Of a DNA stretch of 64,000 bases, positions 19,423-26,719 are shown piece by piece. Position numbers and translations under genes: made by a program. The stretch comes from JANLIQ01 sp964358205 (GTDB taxonomy: Bacteria; Patescibacteriota; UBA1384; 2-12-FULL-50-11). Under the pieces are notes generated by a model that did not search any database, was not told where the DNA came from, and was given only the letters and a program-made list of their open reading frames with translations. Numbering within the stretch: the first letter of the stretch is position 1; every line of letters starts with the position of its first letter. The stretch is from NCBI GenBank assembly GCA_964358205.1, contig CAYHNZ010000001.1:6991-70990 (forward strand), given 5' to 3'.

Positions 19423-19630
19423 TCCCGAGTCGTCTACTACGAACTGACACTTTCTGTTCCGGGATCGTCTAGCGGTAGGACTGCAGATTCTGGATCTGCC
19501 AACCTTGGTTCGAATCCAAGTCCCGGAACAAAGTGTGTCAGTGAGAAGCGAGTCCGCCAACAAGCGGACGACAATGGTAGGACGCTAGGTTCTGGTCCTA
19601 GTAACCGGGGTTCGAATCCCTGCTCGGGAA
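19423..19630 (+). pseudogene. tRNA-Gln(CTG) interrupted in the D-loop by 137 bases
   Basis: The 5' part is 19423-19436 (TCCCGAG-TC-GTCTA) and the rest is 19574-19630 (ATGGTA-GGAC onward). Joined, they give a complete 71-base tRNA. The acceptor is TCCCGAG/CTCGGGA, the D-arm is GTCT/GGAC with loop AATGGTA, and the anticodon arm is CTAGG-TTCTGGT-CCTAG (anticodon CTG). The T-arm is CGGGG/CCCTG, with discriminator A. All stems pair although the halves are separated. The interrupting segment (19437-19573) contains a complete tRNA-Gln and a GTCCGC/GCGGAC hairpin. Either this is a very recent insertion or the segment is removed from the RNA. Confidence 0.6.
19458..19528 (+). tRNA. tRNA-Gln (anticodon CTG)
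   Basis: 71 bases. The acceptor is TCCGGGA/TCCCGGA, the D-arm GTCT-AGCGGTA-GGAC, the anticodon arm GCAGA-TTCTGGA-TCTGC (anticodon CTG) and the T-arm CTTGG-TTCGAAT-CCAAG. The discriminator is A and CCA is not encoded. It is flanked by an 8-bp inverted repeat (ACTGACAC at 19443, GTGTCAGT at 19535) and lies inside the D-loop of a second tRNA-Gln. Confidence 0.88.
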
Positions 19631-19888
19631 CAGTTTAGGGTTGGTAACGATTGCCTCCTTTAACGATGAGCGTTGCTTCCTTTGCCAATCTTTTTGTGAT
19701 GTACTACACTTAATGAAGGTACGATCAGGGAAATTAAATGTGGCAAATTGGCCTAATGACTCTTGCTCGGACAGCAATTTTCAAGTAGAGTGTGACTTGC
19801 ACGTTAGGTTATAGGCTGTTGCGGAGTTGAAAAGCAGAAAGGCTCTACTGCGGAGTGTTATTAGACTGGCTTGCCGGTATCGAACGCA

Positions 19889-20365
19889 CTACGATGAAGG
19901 AATGTCGCCCTTCCAACTCCACAATAGCTCATAACCCTTGAGATAATTCTCGTCTCGTACCCGAAGGCAAGTGACAACGTAATTCATTTCTTCAATTACA
20001 CCGTCCTCAAGGTCGGTCATTTTTGTTTCAATCGAGCAAAGGTACATAAATTTCCCAATCATTTTGAAGAAGCAAAGGCTGCCTCGCTTGCTGGTTTTAT
20101 TAAGATAAACTCGATCAGGGAAACGCACAATTTTAGCCATATTTTTCAAAACTACATCAAACTCCTCGGCAGGCTTTCGGTCGTATAGGTGTTTGATAAC
20201 TCTGGTTGTAATGTGCACTTTAGCGATAGTTAAATTGCAGCCTTGCCTGGTAGCGAGGGTCAAATTAGTAAGATAAAGAGTCAAATCGACAACAATGGCC
20301 TCTGGGTCTGTTCCTTCAATACGTTCCGAGAAGGCTTTATCGAGACTGCTTTCCATCTCGTCCAT
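19889..20365 (-). CDS. PBECR-like (RelE/barnase-type nuclease fold) protein, tentative
   Basis: 158 residues. The C-terminal half has HITTRVIKHLYDRKPAEEFD, VRFPDRVYLNKTSKRGSLCF, YLCSIET and NYLKGYELLWSWKGDIPSS. This is the pattern of small single-domain proteins common in Patescibacteria that I associate with the phage barnase-EndoU-ColicinE5/D-RelE-like nuclease superfamily. That assignment is from memory and moderate. The N-terminal 50 residues are helical and unrecognised. It stands alone, with no antitoxin-like neighbour; 258 bases upstream of the tRNA locus hold nothing I recognise. The 52.3 kb protein has a broadly similar end. Confidence 0.5.
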   Translation of the reverse strand: MDEMESSLDKAFSERIEGTDPEAIVVDLTLYLTNLTLATRQGCNLTIAKVHITTRVIKHLYDRKPAEEFDVVLKNMAKIVRFPDRVYLNKTSKRGSLCFFKMIGKFMYLCSIETKMTDLEDGVIEEMNYVVTCLRVRDENYLKGYELLWSWKGDIPSS

Positions 20366-20506
20366 AATAAGTCAAAAGTTGAACCCTGTCTTCAGGGCTG
20401 GCTGAAACAGCTCTAACTCCTGCTGAAACGAAAATTTGCTTCGTACGAGAAGCCAGCTCGGCGGATAGTTAGTACAAATCAATGAAATTACGTTAAGATA
20501 AAAACT

Positions 20507-23500
20507 ATGATGGGTGGGAGGGGTTTTATAGGAGGGCGATTAATCCATTCCGGTCAAAAGTTTTGGCGAAGATTGTCGAGCCGACGGCGGGTAAATATTT
20601 TAATCGTAGTTGGAGTTTTAACACTGATTGTCGGTGGCTTACTTCGTAATGATTTTACGGCTCAAGAGATTGGCTCGAACGAAGCCCATAACGGTTTACC
20701 GCAACTACCGGCCGAACAAGGTGGACCGGTTATCTATCGCCCGAGCGAGAGCGTTTTGCCAGGCGAAACCCTTAACCTGACTGGCGGTAACTTTAGTGCC
20801 CAAGCGACGGCCGTGATCCAGTTGATCAACAACAACGGCACACGCGCCGCTAGCCGCGCCTTGACCCTCGAGAATCAGAGCGCTTTCTTAATTCAAGCCA
20901 CCGTTCCTGCCGATTTGACACCCGGCCTCTGGTCGGTTTGGGTCGAACAAATTGTCGACAAGACATTGGTGGCCAGTAACGAAGTTTATATTAACGCCCC
21001 CGATGTGAGCCACTACCCAACTCCCGACGTTGCTCCGGGCGAGAGCCTTGCTATTTACGGTCGGAACCTCACAAAAGATAAAAACGACGCTAACGGTTAC
21101 CGGCAAAGTGCGGTGGTTTTCAAACATAATGGAACAAGCCTGACGGCATCGGTAACGGGTGGCGATTGGTTCCATTTGGTTGTCAAAGCCCCAGCGGGAT
21201 TGCAACCGGGTACCGACTACGATGTCTATGTCTCGAATGGTTTGGGTGGTGAGCTAGGCTTGATTAAAGCCCAAAGCGATAAGCCGCTCAAAGTGGTGGC
21301 CGCCGGGACAGCCGATACCTTGGGACTTGGCGTCAACTGGGCTCGCAAACTGGATTTCGTCAACGATGCATCCCGAACCTACAACGTTAAAACCGACCCG
21401 CGCCTTGCTCGTAAAGCCGTTGGTGACGGAGTAACCAACGATCGGCAAGCGATTCAAGAAGCCATTGACGCGGCCGCCGCTGGAGGTGGTGGAGTAGTCT
21501 ACCTGCCGCAAAGTACCTACTACGTTAGTATTGGCACAAACGACACTATTGTTCTTCGTAGCAAGGTGGTTCTCAAGGGTGAAGGTACCGACAAGACGAC
21601 GATTAAATACGGCGTGCGGGATGTGAAGGACTTAAGCTATTTCTTGCGTTTTCAGGATATCGATAATGGTGCTGGTGGTTTAGCCGGTATTACAAGTTTG
21701 ACAATTACCAATATTAATCACGACAATAGTGATCCAAACTTAGATTTTGTCGGTGGCTCGGCTGGTATTAGTTTTGGTAACGCCGGTCAGACATTTATGA
21801 CCAAAGTCAAATACGATATGGGCCCGCATGATTTCGTCGGAAGCGAGTACTCAAGCCAGCTACTAATTAGTGACTCGGAGATGACCAGCCTCTACAGCTG
21901 GATCGGCCCAGCTTTTCGTTTTTCTGGGAAAAAGCCAAATGCCGAGATGTCGGCCGAGCGGAGTGCAAACTCCGGTTATTACAACCGATACAGCGGCAAT
22001 ACATTTACATACCTTAACGGCCGATTTTCTTTGTTTGAACAACAAGACTCGACTTTTGAAAATAATCAAGTCATTAGCGATGTCCGGGCCCAGCCGAACC
22101 TCCAAACCCATAACACATGTTGTAGCGGAGGCGTCACCTTTAATTTTAGTAACTTCACCGCCCTGATCGGCAATACCGTCAAGACCGTCAACGGTATCAA
22201 TCGGTTCGGTGTAAACGACAGAGAAGCCTTTGTGACCGAGAACCCCCTCGAAGGCTTGTGGCATATGGGTAGCGTCACCGACAGTACCGAAACCACCCTG
22301 ACGGACAATACCCAACAGTGGGAAGATGTCATCAACGGTCGTTGGCCAACCTATAATAACGGCCTTAGTTTCGGCCAGCCGCATAAACGTGGTGACGCTG
22401 CATACAATGCTAGTACCAACACCAACGGTGACGACTGGGACGGTGATGTCCCGCTTAAGCCGGGTAGCCGGCTTCAGCCGTGGGACCCGATCAGCATTCA
22501 GCGTTTGGTGGTGGCGATTACCGATGGAACTGGGCAGGGACAGTGGCGTTACATTACGGCCAACACCCCCACCACCCTTACTATTGACCGACCCTGGGAC
22601 TTAAAGCCAGACAGCACTAGCCAGTATAAAATTACCGTCCCGGTGACGATAGACGTGGTCATTGCCAAAAACACGATTGAGAACGCTAACGCCGGAATTA
22701 TCCTTTATGATGGGGGTATTCGAAACCTCATCGCTGACAACCGTGTCATTAATGCCGGCGAAGTGAGTATCTACGCTAAAGATATTCACAGCGGCTACAA
22801 TCAACCCTCGTGCGATTTTATGGGGCGGATTATTGGCGATGACCCCTACTCGCCAACACGCGAATCTTTTCCTCGGGTGGAAAGCAATAACGTGCCGGCC
22901 GCTTTCCACGACTGTTATCGCCTCGGCTTAGCCTGGGATAACGAGATAGTCGACAACACCAACGAGAATACCAACGGCAATTACCCGGCCCAGTTCTACG
23001 TCATAAATAATAACTTTATTAACGGTAGCGACCATGACGAGCAGGATTATCTTACGGATGATTGCAACGGTGACGGTAAAGTTGATAGTGCTGACGCGGC
23101 TTGCAATAATGATTACCGCAAAAATCTTCGGGCACCTTTCCATAACAATTCCATGTTTAATACGGTCTTGCGAGACAACAAAATCGTTGCCGGAGACAGA
23201 TTGATGGACGGTAATTACTTATCTAAATTGCCAAATCGTTTTAATTATTTTAGTTTCGACTTCAGTTCCAAGGAACGTTACTACGTGTTGGCTGGTGGAT
23301 CAGCTCAAGGACTACTCCAGGAGACTGATGCCGCCAACAAGGCCGTCATCGGGACGATCTTAGACAATAATACCATCAGTAATATGGGTAACGGTTCAGA
23401 TGATCAACCTTATATTTTCTCGTTGGGTACGAGCCAAACTACGCTCAAAAGTCTCGGTCAACCTTCGACCGCCTGCTACCGGATCAATCTCACCAAACCC

Positions 23501-24073
23501 CGTGGCGATCAATCGGCTGGAGGCCTAAATCTACTTTTCTTGGACGCGAATCGTCAAACCACAAACTACAAAACAAACCAACAGTATGTAGCTAGTCTGG
23601 GTAGCGAGCAAACCGATGCCATCGGTCGAGCAACAATTAACGATGCCGCTGCCAATTTCCTTTTGCGCTATCGTTACACAATTACCCAACGAGCTGATAA
23701 CGGGGTAATCTGGCAGCAACATCACTGGGTACCAATTGACGCCAACCAGAAGTACACCACTTGGTATAAAGTGCCTGGCTATCTAGGCAAGAGAACCAAC
23801 GGGGTATTGGCGAGCGCTCTTTTTGACCCGACTAAATGCGGCACAACCGGCGTTCTCGATTTGACTAAAGCAATTTTGGGAGACTTCAATAATGATAATC
23901 AAATCACCGAGGCCGACATCACGGTCGCCATCCAAGCCTACAACGGCACGACGGATAGCGCCGCTGCAAAAACAGCCCTCGGTGCCTACAACGACCTTTT
24001 GACAATTAAGGATTTGGCGGCGCTTATCAAAACCTTCAACACCTCCTCTAAAGGCGATCCTAACTCGCCGTAA
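20507..24073 (+). CDS. Secreted beta-helix protein with C-terminal dockerin
   Basis: 1,188 residues. It has an N-terminal basic stretch plus membrane segment (INIL-type, VNILIVVGVLTLIVGGLL). Two IPT/Ig-like domains follow (GGPVIYRPSESVLPGETLNL; PTPDVAPGESLAIYGRNLTK). Next comes the pectate-lyase-3 opening DGVTNDRQAIQEAIDAAAAG with GGVVYLPQSTYYV and a long right-handed beta-helix. At 3.0 kb from the start an insert carries DCNGDGKVDSADAAC, a calcium-loop-like motif. The last 70 residues are dockerin-like, with a first loop GDFNNDNQITEADI that fits the DxNxDxxIxxxD pattern and a degenerate second loop. The -10 TAAGAT lies seven bases before the ATG. It probably acts on or binds polysaccharide and docks to the next gene's cohesin (inference). 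Confidence 0.8.
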   Translation: MMGGRGFIGGRLIHSGQKFWRRLSSRRRVNILIVVGVLTLIVGGLLRNDFTAQEIGSNEAHNGLPQLPAEQGGPVIYRPSESVLPGETLNLTGGNFSAQATAVIQLINNNGTRAASRALTLENQSAFLIQATVPADLTPGLWSVWVEQIVDKTLVASNEVYINAPDVSHYPTPDVAPGESLAIYGRNLTKDKNDANGYRQSAVVFKHNGTSLTASVTGGDWFHLVVKAPAGLQPGTDYDVYVSNGLGGELGLIKAQSDKPLKVVAAGTADTLGLGVNWARKLDFVNDASRTYNVKTDPRLARKAVGDGVTNDRQAIQEAIDAAAAGGGGVVYLPQSTYYVSIGTNDTIVLRSKVVLKGEGTDKTTIKYGVRDVKDLSYFLRFQDIDNGAGGLAGITSLTITNINHDNSDPNLDFVGGSAGISFGNAGQTFMTKVKYDMGPHDFVGSEYSSQLLISDSEMTSLYSWIGPAFRFSGKKPNAEMSAERSANSGYYNRYSGNTFTYLNGRFSLFEQQDSTFENNQVISDVRAQPNLQTHNTCCSGGVTFNFSNFTALIGNTVKTVNGINRFGVNDREAFVTENPLEGLWHMGSVTDSTETTLTDNTQQWEDVINGRWPTYNNGLSFGQPHKRGDAAYNASTNTNGDDWDGDVPLKPGSRLQPWDPISIQRLVVAITDGTGQGQWRYITANTPTTLTIDRPWDLKPDSTSQYKITVPVTIDVVIAKNTIENANAGIILYDGGIRNLIADNRVINAGEVSIYAKDIHSGYNQPSCDFMGRIIGDDPYSPTRESFPRVESNNVPAAFHDCYRLGLAWDNEIVDNTNENTNGNYPAQFYVINNNFINGSDHDEQDYLTDDCNGDGKVDSADAACNNDYRKNLRAPFHNNSMFNTVLRDNKIVAGDRLMDGNYLSKLPNRFNYFSFDFSSKERYYVLAGGSAQGLLQETDAANKAVIGTILDNNTISNMGNGSDDQPYIFSLGTSQTTLKSLGQPSTACYRINLTKPRGDQSAGGLNLLFLDANRQTTNYKTNQQYVASLGSEQTDAIGRATINDAAANFLLRYRYTITQRADNGVIWQQHHWVPIDANQKYTTWYKVPGYLGKRTNGVLASALFDPTKCGTTGVLDLTKAILGDFNNDNQITEADITVAIQAYNGTTDSAAAKTALGAYNDLLTIKDLAALIKTFNTSSKGDPNSP

Positions 24074-24075
24074 TA

Positions 24076-25290
24076 ATGCTACTCGGCGGAAAACGGCTAA
24101 TTACATTGGGCTGTCTGCTAATTTTGGCGGTAGCTTACTCCGGCGACAGACTCTTAGCCAAAGATCTTCCCGGAGCGGGCGGCAATCAACAAGCCACCGT
24201 TAACGCTATTCTCGGTTTTAGCCAGGCCAGCTATACTGGCGCCGTTGGAACAAACACCTCAATCGATCTGGTTGTCAACAGCGGCAGTAACGGCTTGAGT
24301 ATTGTCTCCGTCGCTATTAGCTATCCGGCCAACCTGCTCCGATTTATCGGTGCGGACTATGGAGGTTCCGCTTTTCCGACTACTGTTAGGGAGGCCGAAG
24401 ACACCGCTGGAACGATCACTCTTTCCCGAGCCAATTTGAATAACGGAGGGTTTAGTGGTAGTCAGGGTTTGATAGCCCATCTTAACTTTACCCTCATTGC
24501 CCAAGGCTCGACCTTAATCCAAATAAATCAAAATGCCTCCGATGTTCGCGACTATATCTTTGCCGAGAACGTTTTGGCCAGCGTCACTAGCGCCGCGGTA
24601 ACTGTTACCCAGGCTGGCGGCGGTACGAGTAAAGGTCCGGGTGGCGGCACCGGCGGTGGAGGAGGGGGTGGTGGTAATGGTGGCGGAGGAAGTGGATCTG
24701 GTGGCAGTGGTGGAACCGGCAGTGGTAACACCGGTGGGAGTAGCGGTAGTACCACCACCGAAGAAGGCTCGTCAATATCAACGGACGGAAGTCAGTCAAA
24801 CCCAGGCAACCAGAGCAATCAAACCCAGAGCAATAAGAGAGCGACCAAGCCGGTCGTTACCACCTATCCCGACACCGATAACTTCCGCAATTTAGTAGTG
24901 AAGGCTCTGACCAACCAGGCCATTATTAGCTGGGAAAGTCCGACTGCTTACACTTACGAGCTGAAGTATCAGCTAACGAACGGTCAAGCGATTGACGCCC
25001 AAACAATTCGCTCCGACCAACCCAACACTCTTTTCCAGGCGGTCATCTCCAATCTAGAAAGCTGTCGAAATTATGGTTTTACCATCACTCTTTTTGAGGA
25101 AAAAAAGACCGTCGAAATGCGCAACGACAGCTTCACCACCCTTGGTTGTAAATTTCTACTACCCGTCGATCCCGTGACTGGTCGACTGTCCTCTGTCACC
25201 AGCCTACTGATTGCCATCGGTATAACGGCTCTAATAGGTCTAATCAGCTTTTTTACCATCTGGGCTGTCAAAATCTTTCACGGTCGATAA
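24076..25290 (+). CDS. Membrane-anchored cohesin-domain protein
   Basis: 404 residues, starting two bases after the dockerin gene. It has a signal peptide (LITLGCLLILAVAYSGDRLL). A cohesin-type domain spans about residues 38-178: YTGAVGTNTSIDLVVNSGSN, SVAISYPANLLRFIGADYGG, GLIAHLNFTLIAQG. A roughly 40-residue Gly-rich linker and an Asn/Gln/Ser-rich stretch follow, then a fibronectin-III-like domain (ISWESPTAYTYELKYQLTNG). A C-terminal membrane helix (LLIAIGITALIGLISFFTIW) and short basic tail complete it. It looks like a single-cohesin anchor that would hold the dockerin protein on the cell surface. Binding between the two is inferred from adjacency and domain type. Confidence 0.8.
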   Translation: MLLGGKRLITLGCLLILAVAYSGDRLLAKDLPGAGGNQQATVNAILGFSQASYTGAVGTNTSIDLVVNSGSNGLSIVSVAISYPANLLRFIGADYGGSAFPTTVREAEDTAGTITLSRANLNNGGFSGSQGLIAHLNFTLIAQGSTLIQINQNASDVRDYIFAENVLASVTSAAVTVTQAGGGTSKGPGGGTGGGGGGGGNGGGGSGSGGSGGTGSGNTGGSSGSTTTEEGSSISTDGSQSNPGNQSNQTQSNKRATKPVVTTYPDTDNFRNLVVKALTNQAIISWESPTAYTYELKYQLTNGQAIDAQTIRSDQPNTLFQAVISNLESCRNYGFTITLFEEKKTVEMRNDSFTTLGCKFLLPVDPVTGRLSSVTSLLIAIGITALIGLISFFTIWAVKIFHGR

Positions 25291-25291
25291 G

Positions 25292-25441
25292 ATGTACAAA
25301 GTATTTTATGGCTTGGCAGTTTTGGTGGCGTTGGCGCTGATAATTATCGGCGTCGTGGCTAGTCGCAAAAACGATAGCCCAACCAACGGCGACTCCTTTA
25401 ACACCGACCAACTCCAAGACGCTGAACAGAAAACCCCTTAG
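25292..25441 (+). CDS. Small single-pass membrane protein
   Basis: 49 residues: MYKVFYGLAVLVALALIIIG, then VVASRKNDSPTNGDSFNTDQ and a short acidic end. It starts one base after the cohesin gene's stop, so it is likely the third gene of the cohesin/dockerin operon. Its stop codon lies in the left arm of a large inverted repeat. Function unknown. Confidence 0.6.
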   Translation: MYKVFYGLAVLVALALIIIGVVASRKNDSPTNGDSFNTDQLQDAEQKTP

Positions 25442-25633
25442 AGCCTGACAATAATCTAACCGCAACATCCAAACTAATAACAATACTACTTGCCGGTTAA
25501 AACAGCCCCATTTCGTCTGCAAACCACTCATCCTTCCTCACCGTATCTCAATATGGTTCGTCGGTCTTCGTGGTTTTCGCTTGAAATGGGACAGTTTTTC
25601 CTCGGCATTAGATTTTGTCAGGCTCTTAAGGGC
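25434..25633. repeat. 200-bp inverted-repeat (MITE-like) element
   Basis: The left end CCCCTTAGAGCCTGACAATA (continuing to ATCTAA) and right end TTAGATTTTGTCAGGCTCTT (continuing AAGGGC) are inverted copies. Further in, AAAACAGCCCCATTTC pairs with GAAATGGGACAGTTTT, and AAACCAC pairs with GTGGTTT. The whole segment can fold into one long imperfect hairpin. No coding potential is convincing. It could be a non-autonomous mobile element or a long terminator hairpin for the cohesin operon. Confidence 0.6.
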
Positions 25634-25661
25634 AAGGCTAAAGTTATAAGGCTAAAGTCTG

Positions 25662-25750
25662 AAGTAAGTGACAACTTTCAAGTATTAAGTAATTAGAACT
25701 TATTACCTATTACTTACTTTGAACGGACCGCCATCCGCCAGCGGCGGTGA
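25662..25750. repeat. Intergenic palindromic repeats
   Basis: AAGTAAGTGACAACTT...ATTAAGTAATTAG and TTATTACCTATTACTTACTT form an imperfect palindrome. It is followed by ACCGCCATCCGCCAGCGGCGGT and GAAAAGCGAGGGATAGCGAC. The latter resembles the AGCGAG...GCGACA words found at the interrupted tRNA genes. Confidence 0.55.
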
Positions 25751-25789
25751 AAAGCGAGGGATAGCGACAAATAACTAATTGATCAGGTA

Positions 25790-26200
25790 TCAGGCGATTT
25801 GCTCAATATGTAGAGCGTGAGCTTGTTTTAGCAATTTCTTGTCATAGCTGAATAATTTAGAAATACCTGCGTCCAACATTAGCTGTAGTATCAATGCATC
25901 ATTCACGCCGGTGTTTAATTTTTGGCCCAGGTCAGCATAGCGTAAAGCGAAATCAATACTCGGTGAAGGCTCAACTAGGATTAGGCCTGGTAGTTTAGCG
26001 ATTCTTTCCACGGCCCTAACGATATCAGCATCGGGAGAGAGCTTTGATAAGACAAATAATACTTCCTCGATAATATGGTGCGAGGTTACAAGTTGCTCGT
26101 CATCATCTACCAGTTTTTGAAGGAGTCCAATGGTTTGGGAATGGTTATCAGATGTTTCATCTAAGTAATAGACCAGCACATTAGCGTCTAGCAAAACCAT
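25790..26200 (-). CDS. PIN-domain toxin (VapC-like)
   Basis: 136 residues. It opens MVLLDANVLVYYLDET with the first acidic residue of the PIN active site. A glutamate follows in SHHIIEEVLFVLSKL, and then NTGVNDALILQLMLDAGISK with the third acidic residue, and SYDKKLLKQA. PIN toxins cleave RNA. The partner antitoxin gene is upstream on the same strand at 26376, but the two are separated by 175 bases containing a 59-codon frame and a 20-bp inverted repeat, which is unusual because such pairs normally abut. Confidence 0.82.
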   Translation of the reverse strand: MVLLDANVLVYYLDETSDNHSQTIGLLQKLVDDDEQLVTSHHIIEEVLFVLSKLSPDADIVRAVERIAKLPGLILVEPSPSIDFALRYADLGQKLNTGVNDALILQLMLDAGISKLFSYDKKLLKQAHALHIEQIA

Positions 26201-26367
26201 TGGACTTCTTTCATAACCCCTATTTGACAGCTTAACTGGGAGCGATTTTGAGCGAAAGGCACGATCTTGTGAGAAGGCATAGACACATCTACGCTGACGA
26301 GCAAATCGTGACTTGTAGCCAAAGTCGCCAGTTGAGTTTGATCAATGGGGTTATGAAAGAAGTCCAT
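26188..26367 (-). CDS. 59-aa frame between antitoxin and toxin, flanked by an inverted repeat
   Basis: The frame begins MDFFHNPIDQTQLATLATSH eight bases after the antitoxin stop, where a toxin gene would normally start, and overlaps the PIN start by 13 bases. The segment is bounded by perfect 20-bp inverted repeats TGGACTTCTTTCATAACCCC (26201-26220 and, inverted, 26347-26366). It may be a remnant of an older toxin gene, a short real gene, or an RNA hairpin. I cannot assign a function. Confidence 0.3.
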   Translation of the reverse strand: MDFFHNPIDQTQLATLATSHDLLVSVDVSMPSHKIVPFAQNRSQLSCQIGVMKEVQWFC

Positions 26368-26375
26368 TATTTGAG

Positions 26376-26615
26376 CTACTCGTATTTACTCTCGGCAAGC
26401 TCGTTGAGATATTCCGGGGTTAATGGCCGACCGGCTTTTTCCTGCAGACGAAAGCCTCCGCCAATAACCTTGCGACTTTTAGCTGTAATAGAAAGCGGTT
26501 CAAGACGAGCAATGGGTCTGCCCGCCTTGCCAATGACAATCCGCTCTCCATTAGCCGCCCTCTCAAGTAGCTTGGAAAAGTTTGTTTTCGCTTCGTGTAC
26601 ATTGATTACATTCAT
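26376..26615 (-). CDS. Phd/YefM-type antitoxin
   Basis: 79 residues: MNVINVHEAKTNFSKLLERA, then ANGERIVIGKAGRPIARLEP. This is the Phd/YefM DNA-binding fold that represses its own operon and neutralises the toxin through its C-terminal tail. It has its own near-consensus promoter with the -10 box six bases before the ATG, so it is probably leaderless. Residues 50-79 form the likely toxin-binding tail. Confidence 0.85.
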   Translation of the reverse strand: MNVINVHEAKTNFSKLLERAANGERIVIGKAGRPIARLEPLSITAKSRKVIGGGFRLQEKAGRPLTPEYLNELAESKYE

Positions 26616-26621
26616 AACACT

Positions 26622-26650
26622 AGTCTAGTCGACTAAGTGGACTCTGTCAA
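26622..26650 (-). promoter_or_regulatory. Promoter and operator of the toxin-antitoxin locus
   Basis: On the minus strand TTGACA is followed after 17 bases by TAGACT, ending six bases before the antitoxin ATG. The spacer and -10 region form a palindrome centred on AGTCGACT, a likely autorepression site. Confidence 0.7.
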
Positions 26651-26719
26651 CAGCGACATTCAGTAATTTCGTAATTCTGTAATTCCCCGCTGTGACTGAT
26701 TTAGGTTATTCTGGTATTG

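Noticed and set aside
19437..19573. Group I or group II intron in tRNA-Gln
   Set aside because: 137 bases containing a whole tRNA leave no room for an intron core, and the position is the D-loop rather than the anticodon loop.
25434..25720. Protein-coding frame at 25490-25696
   Set aside because: It runs through the inverted repeat and shows no domain-like composition or start signal.
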